Source of the DNA: Sapria himalayana
Lineage: Eukaryota > Streptophyta > Magnoliopsida > Malpighiales > Rafflesiaceae
Assembly (NCBI GenBank): GCA_029783825.1
Contig: JAREIK010000377.1
Location: 179,702-243,701 of the forward strand
Direction of reading: 5' to 3'
Length of the DNA: 64,000 bases
Shown: one piece after another, positions 38,117 to 49,345 of the stretch
Position numbering within the stretch: the stretch's first letter is position 1
Layout: the number at the start of each line of letters is the position of its first letter
Notes under the pieces: model-generated
Database searches by the model: none
What the model saw: the letters and a program-made list of their open reading frames with translations, nothing else
What the model was told of the DNA's origin: nothing
Program-made: the position numbers and the translations under genes

Positions 38117-39865
38117 ATGGCGCCTAAAAGATGTGGTCATGGTGGAGGTGGACGTGGACAGAGAAATGAACCAAATTCATCTAGTATGTTACATCATGTT
38201 GCAGAATCTATACCATCTCATAGCCACCATATCCAGACTTCAGCATCACAATCACCATCTCCATTTCTATCACAATCACCATCATTGAGACCTCTACTAT
38301 CACCTTTATCAAATGTAAGCTCACCACCGATTGTGTTTCCTACCCACACTTTTGATCCATCTCTATCTTCTACACCACATTTTACACTGATTGTTCTCCC
38401 ATTTACAATACCAACAACATCATCAAATGATGTGCCTTCGTTTGCAATCAGTGCAAAATTAGAAATTGAGATTGTGGTTGAGAGGTAAAAGAAATATGTA
38501 AAATTGACTTGAAAAAAAATTTTGATATTACTGTTAGGGGTTTTTTTATATTGTTATGATTTGCTTGTTTTCTATGTTATTTTTTATTTATATAGATTTA
38601 TTCCATCTCACAAGTGTTCGACTATAATTACAAAGGCTTTCAAAAAAATGGCTGATGCTAAAGCTTTTTCCTGTAAGAAAGTTTCCGAATCAACAAAAGA
38701 GTCATATTTTAATGCCTTTCAGGTAAAAATAACAAAACAAAAGAATTGAAAAATAATTATCTAATTACTTAACTTTTATGTTGGTTATTATTCAAGCAGT
38801 AAATAATTATGTTCTTGTTGTTGATATAAATTCTTTTGTCATTTTTATATTTATAGAATCAGTGCACTTGGGTACCCAAATTTGATGGAAAGATAAAGTC
38901 AATATGGAAGATCAAAGCTGCTCAATGGTATTCTGATTTTGTCCATAAATTAAAGAAAATGAAATAAAGACCTAATTTTATATCCGAGGAAGATTGGCCC
39001 GAGTGGCTTTATTATTGGGAGGAGTCAAATGTGAAGAAAAAATTAGATATCGCCAACAAAAATCAACGAAGTGAGGTTGCTGGACTAGGTACAGAAATCT
39101 GTCGACCCATTGGAGGTTCAAAGTCGAGCATTGAGCATGCTAAAGATTTGTACAAATTTAAAATTCTAAACATATCTATATTTTGTGATTGTCCTAATAG
39201 TCCAATAAATATAATCTCTACATGGTTTTATTAATTTTGTTAAATTTTTTTATCATTTATTTTTTTATGAATTAATAAAAATATATTCTAGGCTGGAGAA
39301 TTAGGTTGAGATCTAAATTTTTATGAGATTTTCAGAAAGATGCATGTGAAGAAAGTGGATAGTTAGTATGTTGACAACAAGTCTAAGATGATTTCTGTAA
39401 GAAATTGTCAGATTAATTAGTCTTTATAAAACTACAGTACATTATAAAAAATTATTTTGAATGCAAAATATTTATTTTATTTTTTGTAAATCTAGAATAG
39501 TATTTATCTCTCTTTTATCTCAAGACATAATGGAGGAACGTGTGATAGCCGCTCATCAAGAAGTTGAGTGTTCTATGGATCTTCAACCAATTGACTATAA
39601 TCCTATTTATTTGCAGAAAATAGAGGGTCGAAAGAAGCATCGAGTGTACGGAATCGACTCTAAGGGGATGGCATTTTGTTGTTGCAGTCGTGCTTCTAAT
39701 TCATCTATCTCAGAATTGGTGGATGAGGTGGTCGAACAACAAGAACTTGAAACAAATGAAAGTATTGTAGATATGGAGACCGAAATGAAAATGAAGTATG
39801 AGCAGATAACTAAATTGATGGAAGAAATACAAGAAATTAAAAAAAATTTAAAAGTAATGCAATAG
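38117..39865 (+). pseudogene. CACTA second gene, TNPA-like (Transposase_24, Ptta/En/Spm), decayed
   Basis: It starts 140 bp after the TNPD gene, on the same strand. The first exon (ATG at 38117) gives a low-complexity Gly/Arg then Ser/Pro-rich N-terminus. GT-AG junctions fit at 38485/38595 and 38723/38856, and further ones near 39149/39291 and 39397/39524. The joined pieces show the Transposase_24 pattern: TWVPKFDG, WPEWLYYWEES, KKKLDIANKNQRSE, then RKMHVKKVDS and KKHRVYGIDSKG. The C-terminus (about 39720-39865) is acidic and heptad-like, a probable coiled coil. Stops in the third and fourth exons (for example after KLKKMK) show decay. In En/Spm elements the second protein binds subterminal repeats; that role is inferred here from position and family. 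Confidence 0.82.
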
Positions 39866-40339
39866 CAGATGTCCAATATGGAGTCACAGTTAGTAGCATT
39901 GGTGCATCAGATAGCATTCTGAGATCTAGCTGTGAATCCTCGCAGGAGAGGCTAGCATTCCCTACAAATTATGAGGATGGTTGAGCATGAGAATTATTTC
40001 TGAACTGTTATTTATTTTTGTCTATGTGTAGCAAATAATTATGATATTTTTTTTGCAGGTTTCAATTTTTTTTATGCTGGTTTTGTTTTTTACTTTTCCG
40101 ATAAACCAAATTATAAATCATTGAAGGACACATTATGCGAAAGAAAAGAAAAAATTCTGATTCAAAACATTCAGACATTACCATGGTCCTTCCAATGCAT
40201 TGAGTCCCATATTTACTGATTTCAGCTTTATCAAAAAGAGCGCTAGCTTATCTTATCTATATTATTCTAAAAACATTTTATTTTTGCACTCTCTTTATCT
40301 CTAAACATAATTGTTGGACATCTTTTGAATTTTTGTTGA
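39866..40339. other. 3' flank of the TNPA-like gene; no further gene
   Basis: The coding-like frame continues briefly past the stop (MSNMESQLVALVHQIAF) and then ends, suggesting the original stop was slightly further on. The rest is AT-rich with no recognised element. The phrase at 40300-40345 is shared with about 31910. Confidence 0.5.
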
Positions 40340-40480
40340 AGATATATGACAATCAACTTTAATTTGTGTTTGTTCATGTCTATAATATTTATTTTTATAT
40401 ATCTGTGAATATGTTTTTGAGTCTCTAAATTTTTTGGGTAGAGTTTTAGCCTATTATAGATATGTGAAAGCTTATATTCA

Positions 40481-40803
40481 GTAGCGACAGCGATGGCTAT
40501 GGTGGCAGTGAAAGTGGCAGTGGCTGTGGTGGAAGTGGCAGGGTCGGAAGCGGCAGTAGCAGTGGTAGCGGCGGCGGCAGAAGCGGCGGTGGCGGCAGCA
40601 ATGGCTGCGGTGGCGGTAGTGTGGCACTAGCGACAGCACCAGTAGCACCAGCAGCAGTGGTTGAGGCGACATCAGCAATAGTAGCGGCAGTAGTAGTGGC
40701 ATCAATGGTAATGGCATCGACAATGGCAATGGCTGCAGGCGCGGCAGGGACACTAGTAGGAGTGGAAAATGTAGCGGGAGTAGTAGCAACGACAACAAAT
40801 GTG
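40481..40803 (+). repeat. GC-rich trinucleotide block, unit 1
   Basis: Imperfect 3-bp repeats of the form RGY/GCR (GGC, AGC, AGT, GGT, GCA) with G biased to the + strand. They translate as Ser/Gly- or Ala/Val-rich runs with no domain. This is the shortest and least regular of the four blocks. Confidence 0.85.
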
Positions 40804-41063
40804 GTATATACATACGTATATAGTCAATATATATGTACATATAATTCTATAGTATTTTATGTACATATATACTGAGTATATATATGTACTCTGTATATAA
40901 GTATGCATAATATTGTAGTTTATATGTACATATACTACAGTAATATATGTACGAGTGAAATGCTAGTATATATGTACATATTTACTGCAGCAATATATAT
41001 TTATCAAAACATAGTTTTTATTTATTTATTTTGATTTGATTTGGTGGTTTAAATTTCGTACAG

Positions 41064-41226
41064 AAATGGTACCGCATTGTTTCTCATACGAAGCTTGTAA
41101 AGACATATTTCAACAAACATGATGCACCGTGACTCAAACAGTATTTTCGTTGCTGAAAGTTGGTGATCGGAGGAGCAGAGGGAGAGAAAGTAACGTCAAT
41201 GCATTGGTAGATTATACTTTATGCAC
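41064..41226 (+). repeat. Conserved exon-like segment, unit 1
   Basis: A less AT-rich 160-bp segment preceded by TTTCGTACAG, a plausible 3' splice site. It includes ACGAAGCTTGTAA and GGAGGAGCAGAGGGAGAGAA and is present once in each unit. I cannot assign a protein. Confidence 0.6.
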
Positions 41227-41324
41227 ACATATATATATATGTGTGTGTGTGTGTGAATATGTTTGTGTTTCTCCAAAATTTATGATAGAGTTTTAGCCTA
41301 TTATAGGTATGTAAAAGCTGATTA

Positions 41325-41890
41325 TCAGCAGCAATAGCTACAGCTGCAGTTGCAGTAGTGGCAGTGACGGCAGTGGCGGCATTGGCGCTAGAAGCGACGG
41401 CGGCGACAGTGGCAGCAGCAGTGCTGGCAGTGGCAGCGGCATAGGCAGCATCGAAAGCTACGGTAGTAGTTGCAGTGGTAGCGGCAGAGGCGTCATCGGC
41501 ATCAACGGTAGCGGCGGCAGCGGCGGCAACAGTGGCGGTGACTGTAGCAGAGGCAGCGGAGGCAACAGAAGAAGTGGCAGCATGAGCGGTAGCATGAGTG
41601 GCAGCGGTAGTATCAGCGGTAGCAGCGGCTATAGTGGTAGCAACGGCAATAGTGGTAGTGGCTGCAGTAGAGGCAACGAAGGCAGTGGAGTAAGTGGCTG
41701 TAGTGGGAGCGGCGACATCAGTGACAGCAGTGACTACAGTGGCAGTAACTGTAGTGGTAGCAACGGCAGCAGCGGCAATGGTAGCTGCATTGGTAGCGGC
41801 GGCAGCACCGGCAACAGCCGTAGTGGCAGTGATAGTAGTAGTAGGGGCAGTAGTGACAGCGTAAGTAGTAGGAATGGCAATAAATGTGGT
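41325..41890 (+). repeat. GC-rich trinucleotide block, unit 2
   Basis: About 565 bp of AGY/GGY triplets, almost the same as the block of unit 3. A Ser/Gly frame (41582-41908) runs through it because the triplets contain no stops. Confidence 0.88.
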
Positions 41891-42148
41891 ATATACGTAC
41901 GTATATAGTCAGTATATACATACATATAATTATGTAGTATTTTATGTACTTATATACTGAGTATATATATGTACTCATTATATAAGTATGCATAATATTG
42001 CAGTTTATATGTACATATACTGTAATAATATATGTACGAGTGAAATGCTAGTATATATGTACATATTTACTACAGCAATATATATTTATCAAAACATAGT
42101 TTTTATTTATTTATTTTGATTTGATTTGGTGGTTTAAATTTCGTACAA

Positions 42149-42314
42149 AAATGGCACCGCATTGTTTCCCATACGAAGCTTGTGAAGACATATTTCAACA
42201 AACATGATGCACCGTGACTCAAACAGTATTTTCGTTGCTGAAAGTTGGTGATCGGAGGAGCAGAGGGAGAGAAAGTAACGTCAATGCATTGGTAGATTAT
42301 ACTTTATGCACAGT
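42149..42314 (+). repeat. Conserved exon-like segment, unit 2
   Basis: Almost identical to the unit 1 copy; differences include ATGGCACCGC for ATGGTACCGC and CCCATACGAAG for CTCATACGAAG. The upstream CAG is CAA here, so the splice-like site is lost. Confidence 0.6.
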
Positions 42315-42539
42315 CGGTAGATATATTGATTAATACTATAGTTTTTGTTTTTATTAAATTTAATTTAAAAATATTAAATTATTTAATTAATTTTTTTTTG
42401 AAACTATATGACAATCAACTGTAATTTTTGTTTGTTCATGTCTATAATAACTATATATATATATATATATGTGAATATGTTTGTGTTTCTCCAAAATTTA
42501 TGAGTAAAGTTTTAGCCTATTATAGGTATGTAAAAGCCG

Positions 42540-43107
42540 ATTATCAGCAGCAATAGCTACAGCTCCAGCGGTAGTAGTGGCAGTGACGGTAGTGGCGGCA
42601 TTGGCGCTAGAAGTGACAGTGGCGACAGTGGCAGCAGCAGTGCTGGCAGTGGCAGCGGCATAGGCAGCATCGAAAGCTACAGAAGTAGTTGTAGTGGTCG
42701 CGGCAGAGGCGTCATCGGCATCAACGGTAGCGGCGGCAGCCGCGGCAGTAGTGGCGGTGACTGTAGCAGAGGCAGCGGAGGCAACTGAAGAAGTGGCAGC
42801 ATGAGCGGTAGCATGAGTGGCAGTAGTAGTATCAGCGGTAGCAGCGGCTATAGTGGTAGCAACGGCTATAGTGGTAGTGGCTGCAGTAGAGGCAACGAAG
42901 GCAGTGGAGTAAGCGGCTGTAGTGGGAGCGGCGACATCAGTGACAGCAGTGACTGCAGTGGCAGTAACTGTAGTGGTAGCAACGGCAGCAGCGGTAATGG
43001 CAGCTGCATCGGTAGCGGCGGCGGCATCGGCAACAGCCGCAGTGACAGTGATAGTAGTAGTAGGGGCAGTAGTAACAGTGTAAGTAGTAGGAATGGTGAC
43101 AAATGTG
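42540..43107 (+). repeat. GC-rich trinucleotide block, unit 3
   Basis: Near-identical copy of the unit 2 block with scattered single-base changes, almost all keeping the triplet phase. The matching Ser/Gly frame is at 42801-43127. Confidence 0.88.
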
Positions 43108-43365
43108 GTATATACATACGTATATAGTCAGTATATACGTACATATAATTATGTAGTATTTTATGTACATATATACTAAGTATAAATATACTTGGTATAT
43201 ATGTTCGCATAATACTATAATTTATATGTACAAATACTACAGTAATATATGTACGAGTGAAATACTAGTATATATGTATATTTTTGTTGCAGTAATATAT
43301 ATTTATTAAAACATAGTTTTTTTAAATTTATTTTGATTTGATTTAGTGGTTTAAATTTCTTACAG

Positions 43366-43534
43366 ATATGGTACCGCAATGTTTCTCATACGAAGCTTGT
43401 ATAAGTAAAGGTATTTTTCAACAGACATAAAGCAGTATGACTCGGACAACTTTTTCGCACAGAAAGTTGGTGTTCGGAGGAGCAGAGGGAGAGAAAGTAA
43501 TGTTAATGCATAGATAGATTATACTTTATGCACA
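43366..43534 (+). repeat. Conserved exon-like segment, unit 3
   Basis: A more diverged copy with small insertions (for example AAGTAAAGG after the GCTTGTAT phrase), still ending ACTTTATGCACAGTCGG. Confidence 0.6.
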
Positions 43535-43857
43535 GTCGGTAGATACATTGATTACTAAGATGTAATATAATTTTTGTTATTTTTTTTAGTTATTTAAAAT
43601 ATTGTAATAGAAAGACTTATTAAATGAATTTTTTTTGTTTAATCTAATATTTTCATTTATAGTTTCTGTTTTTATTAAATTTAATATAAAAATATTAATT
43701 TATATAATTAAATTTTAGTTTAAGCTGTATAACATCAACTTTAATTTGTGTTTGTTTATGTCTATAATAACTATTTTTTATATATATGTGAAAATATTTT
43801 TGTGTCTTCGAATTTTTTGGGTATAGTTTTAGCCAATTATAAGTATATAAAAGCCTA

Positions 43858-44388
43858 TCATCAGCAGCAGTTCCAGGGACAGTGGCGGCAGCGACAATAG
43901 CGGCGGCAGCGGAAGCGGCGGTAGATGTGGCAGCGACAACAGTGGTGGCTGTAGCGGTGGCTGTAGCGGTGGCGGCAGGGGTGGCGGCAGCGGTGGCGGC
44001 AGCGGTGGCGGCAGCGGTGGCGGCAGCAGTGGCGGCAGCGGTGGCGGTAGCGGTGGGAGCGGCAGAGGCAGGAGTGGCGGCATCAAAGGCAGAGGCAGCG
44101 GCAACAGTAGCGGCTACACCGGAAGTAGCGGTGGCATCGACGGTAGCAGCAGCTACACCTGAATCAGTGATAGCATTGTAAGTAGCTGCAGAGGCGGCAA
44201 CGGCAGCATTGGCGGCAATAATAGTGGCGGCAGTGGTAGCTATGGCATGCTGTGGCATCATCGGCAATGGGGGCCGTGGTGGCCGCCACCACGGCGGCCA
44301 GTGACGGCAGCGGCAGCAGTAATGGTATTGGCAGCGACAGCGGCAATGACAGAAGTGGCTGTGGAAGGAGTAGCAACAGTACCAAATG
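43858..44388 (+). repeat. GC-rich trinucleotide block, unit 4, with a 12-bp core repeat
   Basis: This block differs from units 2 and 3: its first half contains GGTGGCGGCAGC repeated about five times (roughly 43974-44045). The - strand frame is Ala-rich for the same compositional reason. The G-rich strand is the + strand. Confidence 0.85.
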
Positions 44389-44639
44389 AGATATATACGT
44401 ACGAATAGAGTCAGTATATACGTACATATAATACTATAGTATTTTATGTATGTATATACTGAGTATATTTGTACTCAATTTATATGTACATATAATACTG
44501 CTATTTTTATATACATATACTACAGTAATATATGTACGAGTGAAATGCTAGTATATATTTACATATATTTTGCAAATTTATATATGTATCAAAACATAAC
44601 TTTTTTTTAATTTGACTGAGTGGTTTAAATTTATTACAG

Positions 44640-44816
44640 ATATGATACCACATTGTTCTTCATACAAAGCTTTTATAAGTGATGAGATTTTTTACTAGAC
44701 ATTACGTGTCGTGGCTCAGACAGCTTTATTGCAGAAGAAAAATGATGATCGAATGAGTAGAGAGAGAGAAATCAACGTCAATGAATGGATATATTATACT
44801 TTATGCAGTGTCGGTA
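44640..44816 (+). repeat. Conserved exon-like segment, unit 4
   Basis: The most diverged copy (ATGATACCACATTG...); it keeps GAGTAGAGAGAGAGAA and ends ACTTTATGCAGTGTCGG. Confidence 0.55.
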
Positions 44817-45049
44817 AGTACATTGATGAATAAGATGAAGTAAACGTTTGTTATTATTTTGTTTCAATTATGTAAAATTTTGAATTTGAATAAGATATTA
44901 TGTAGCTAGTTTCAAATTATTTATAGTTTCAAATTTGAATTTAACTTATTTATAGTTTAAAATTTTATTCAATTTGATATAAAAATATTAAATTATTTAA
45001 ATAAAAAATTTAAAATAAATTAAATTTTAAAATTATTTTTCAAATTAAA

Positions 45050-45499
45050 ATAGCTAGGTAAAATTCCGTTGCTAAATTTGCAAGGGAAAATCCCTTTCTA
45101 ATTTAGCTAAAAAATTTTCCTTAGCTAATTTAGCTTGGGAAATATTAAAATTAGCGACGGATTTTCCGTCGCTAAATTTATTTAGCTATGGACTATATCA
45201 GTCACTAAAATTTATATACCATCACTTTAGCTAGGGAATCATCCGTCGTTATTTTTGTTTAGCGATGAAATATCTCGTTTATATAGCTAATTTAGCAAGA
45301 TAATTTGTCTTTTTTAGAAAGAGATTTTTCCATCGCTAACTTTTTAGTTAGGGACACTTCCATCGCTAAAATTTAGCAAGAAGCACTTTAGATAGGGAAC
45401 CGATCCATCGGTAATCCATCGCTATATCTTGTTTAGCGATGGAAAATGCTTATTTAGCTATAGAATTGTCCATAGTTATATGGTATTTTTCTTGTAGTG
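45050..45499 (-). repeat. Right terminus and subterminal repeats of the CACTA element
   Basis: Repeated TTAGCTAGG/TTAGCGACGGATTTTCCGTCGCTAA-type words, in both orientations and less regular than in the left ends, lead to TTTTTCTTGTAGTG at 45499. The tip is the inverted complement of the CACTACAAGAAAA left ends. It is the only clear right end in the window. Confidence 0.85.
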
Positions 45500-46020
45500 C
45501 AATATATACTTAAAAAGAATGAAATTTAGACAGATAGACAATTAGAGAGATTGATAGATATGCAAATAGATAGATAGAGAAATAGAGAGAGGCAACAAAA
45601 TAGATAGACAGATAGAAATATAGATACATAGAAAGATAGATATACAAATACACAAATAGATAGATAAATAGAGAGATAGAAAGATATATATACATACAGA
45701 CATATAGATAAATATATTGATATATATATATATATATAGACAAATAGATAGATAGAAAGATATAAAGAAAGATAGACAAATATATAGATAGATAGGTAGA
45801 TAGACAGATAAGCAGATAGATAGATATATATAGGTAGATAGACATATAGTCAAATATATATATATAGAATGATAGACAGATAGTCATATAGACATATAGA
45901 TAGATATATAAATAGATATATACACATTCAGATAAAAATATGGAAAGATAGATAAATTGTCAGATAAAGAGATAAAGAGATAGATAGATAGATAGACATA
46001 TAGACGGACAGACAAATAGA

Positions 46021-46110
46021 TAAATAAATAGAAAGATAGATAAATAAATAGAAAGATAGATAAATAAATAGAAAGATAGATAAATAAATAGAAAGATAGA
46101 TAAATAAATA
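46021..46110. repeat. 20-bp minisatellite in the GATA array
   Basis: TAAATAAATAGAAAGATAGA is repeated more than four times without change, a local homogenised patch in the degenerate array. Confidence 0.92.
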
Positions 46111-46129
46111 TATAGATAAGTAGATAGAT

Positions 46130-47395
46130 AGATAAATAAATAAATAAATAAATATATATATATAGGTAAACAGGTATAAATGTTGAAAGATATATAAATA
46201 GATAGATTGACAGATAGACAGATAAATAGACAAATTGTCAGAAAGATAGATAGAAAGTTTGACAGATAGAGAGATAGAAAGATAGACAAAAAGATAGATA
46301 GATAGATAGATTGACATATAGACAGATAGATAGAATAATAGAATATAGATACATATATAGATAATAGATAGAGAAATAAAGGATTGACATATAAACAGAT
46401 AGATCAATATATAAGTAGGTATTAGATAATAGATTGAGAGATAAAGTGATAAATATATAAATTGATAGATATATACATAAACAAATAGATACTTAGGTAG
46501 ATAGATAGATAAACAAATAGACAGATAAATAGATAGACAGATAGAAAGATAGAAAGATAAAAAGATAGATAGATAAATAGATATACATATAATTTGATAG
46601 ATAGTTAAAAAGATAGATAAACAAATAAATAGAAAGACAAAAGGATAGACAATTATATAGATAGATAGATAAGATGATAGATTGATTGTTTGATAAATTA
46701 TTAGAAAGATAGATATATAGATAGATAGATAGACAAGCATATAGATAGATAAATAGATAGATAGATATATACATATATAAAAACATATATATATATATAT
46801 ATATATACATATACACATACATACAAATAGATAGAAAGATAGATAGACAAACTTATTGAGAGATAAATAGATAGATTCATTGAAAGAAAGAAATAAAGAT
46901 AGATTGGTTGATAAATATATAGATTGGTAGTTAGATAGATAGTTAAAAAGATAGATAGACAAACAAATAGATAAACTTGTTGATATAGATAGGATGTCAA
47001 ATGGAAGAAAGATAGACAGATAGATATTTAGATAGATATAAAAATAGATAGTATGATAAATATATAGATACATAGATACATAGATACAAAGATGCATAGA
47101 TACATAGATACAAAATTAAATGGATAGATGGGAACATAGTTACATAGAAATATAGATAAATAGATATAAGTATAGATATATACAAATACATAAATATACA
47201 TAGATATAAATATATAGATATATAGAAAGATGAAAAGATAGAAAGATAAACAGATAGATATATAGATAGACAAACATAATGAGAGATAGGTTGATTGATA
47301 GATACATAGATAAAGAAAAAGATTGATAGATAGATAAATATATAGATGTCTACATAGATACATTGAAAATTAAATAAATAGATACATATATAAAT
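46130..47395. repeat. ~1.3-kb segmental duplication, copy 1
   Basis: The segment matches 60420-61695 in the same orientation, including irregular phrases such as AGAATAATAGAATATAGATA, AGGATGTCAAATGGA/AGGATATCAAATGAA and CTACATA...ATACATTGAAAATTA. Outside these limits I see no shared order. Confidence 0.82.
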
Positions 47396-48136
47396 AGATA
47401 AATAAATATAAATACATAGATACATAGATACAAGATGCATAGATACATAGTTTCATAGAACTGTAGATACATATATACAAAGATACATAAAGACCTAGAT
47501 AAATATATAGATACATAGATATTTAGAAAGATATAAAGATTGCAGATAGAAATATAAATAGATAAATAGATTGATTGATAGACAAATAGATAGATAGATA
47601 GATATAAATAGAAAAATAGACAAATAGATAGAGAGATGGAAAGATAGATATATAGATAAAAAGAAAAATAAATAGCTAGATATGCTAATAGACTGATTGA
47701 TTGATTGACAAATAAATAAATAGGAAAATATACATATATAATAGATACATAGATAGATAATAAATAGAGAGACATATAGATAGATAGATAGATAGATAGA
47801 TAAATAGATAAAGTAGATAGCTTGAAAGATAAATAGATAGAAAGATACACATATAAACTAATAGATAGATAGATATATAGATAAATAGATAGATAAATAG
47901 ATATATAGAAATAACTTAGATAAATAGGTAGATCGATAGATAGATAGACAGATAGAAAGACAGATATGTAGATAAATAGAGAGATAGTTATAAAGAAAGA
48001 TAGATATCTAGGTAGATATATAACTGATATTCAAATAGATAGACAGATAGATAGATAGATCTATAGATAGATAAATAGAAAAATACATAGATATATATAT
48101 ATATAGACAAATAGATAGATAGACAGATAGATAAAT

Positions 48137-48138
<2 letters not shown>

Positions 48139-48201
<63 letters not shown>
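48139..48201. repeat. (TA)n microsatellite
   Basis: About 60 bp of pure TA in the GATA array. Confidence 0.95.
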
Positions 48202-48203
<2 letters not shown>

Positions 48204-49305
48204 AATATAGATTTACAGATAAATATATAGACATATAGATAGATAGATAAATAGATACATACATAGACAATTATATGTATATATAAATAGATAGATATAT
48301 AGACAAGTAAACTAATAGAAATATAGATAGATAGTTAGATAGATAGAAAGATATACAATTGGATAAATATTTAGACAGATAGAAAGATAAATAAATAGAT
48401 AGATAAACTAATAGATTGATAAACTAATAAATCGATAGATAGATGGGTAGATACAAAGATTGATAGATAGATAGATAGATAGATAAATCGATTGAAAGAT
48501 ATGTATATAGACATATAGACAAATAGACAGATAAATAGATTCTCATAAAGACAGATAGATAGATAGACAGACAAAAAGATTGATAGACATATAGATAGAT
48601 AGACAGACATATAGATAGATAGACAGACATATAGATAGAATGATAGATAGATTGACAAGATATGTAGATAGAGATATAAACTAATAGATAGATAGACAAA
48701 TATAAAGATTGATTGATAGACATATTGGTAGTTAGACAAATTAATATATAGAAAGATACGAAGATATAATGGTAAAAAAATAGATAGATTGATAGACAGA
48801 TATAAAACATCTAGACATATACAAATAGACAAATTGATTGACTGATGAATAGATAGATGGTTAGATATATAAATAGATATATAAATAGATCGAAAGATAG
48901 ATAGATAAATAGATAGATATATAGACAGATAGATAGAGAGAGAGATAGAAAGATAGACAAATAGAAAGATACAATGATAGATAGATAGATTGATAAAGAT
49001 ATATAATTAGATAGAAATAAATTTTGATAGAAAGATAGATAGACAACTAGATAGATAAATAAATAAATATGTAGAAAGATAGAGATATAAACTAATAGAT
49101 AGATAGATAGATAGATAGATATATATATATATAGCTAGATAGATAGATAAACAAATAGAAAGATAAAAAGATAGATAAATAGACAGATAGACAGACATAC
49201 TATTAGGTAGATAGGTAGATTAGTAAAGTGGTATAGATATATACAAAAAAACTATAGATAGACAGTTTGATTGAGAGAGAGAGATAGATATACAAATAGA
49301 TAGAT

Positions 49306-49345
<40 letters not shown>

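Larger units (their letters stand above)
40340..44830 (+). repeat. Four tandem units (~1.1-1.3 kb) with GC-rich blocks, inside the CACTA element
   Basis: Each unit has the same order. First comes an AT-rich leader (GACAATCAACTTTAATTTG..., then GTTTTAGCC...TATA...AAAGC). Next is a GC-rich trinucleotide block, then a TA-rich spacer with GTACGTATATAG and TGTACGAGTGAAATGCTAG. Last is a conserved segment starting ATGGTACCGCATTG and ending ACTTTATGCACAG. The conserved ATG anchors are at 41066, 42151, 43368 and 44642, giving periods of 1085, 1217 and 1274 bp. Units 2 and 3 are by far the most alike. Confidence 0.88.
25195..45499 (+). mobile_element. CACTA (En/Spm) element B, possibly nested with C; contains transposase genes
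   Basis: The left tip CACTACAAGAAAA at 25195 and the right tip TTTTTCTTGTAGTG ending at 45499 form a good terminal inverted repeat. AGCGACGG subterminal repeats lie inside both ends. Between them are a TNPD-type and a TNPA-type pseudogene in the usual CACTA order and orientation. The three bases flanking the ends do not match (TTG and CAA), so this pairing may not be one original insertion. A second, shorter left tip at 30460 could instead pair with 45499, giving about 15 kb. Both genes are decayed, so the element is not autonomous now. Confidence 0.65.

Noticed and set aside
40478..44427. Ser/Gly-rich (+) and Ala-, Leu/Pro- or His/Cys-rich (-) frames in the GC-rich blocks
   Set aside because: Triplet repeats without stops stay open on both strands in several frames. 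There is no conserved start, and the paired frames of units 2 and 3 only reflect duplication.
30460..45502. A target-site duplication for B/C with the right end at 45499
   Set aside because: Flanks are TTG (25192-25194) or TAT (30457-30459) on the left and CAA (45500-45502) on the right; they do not match.
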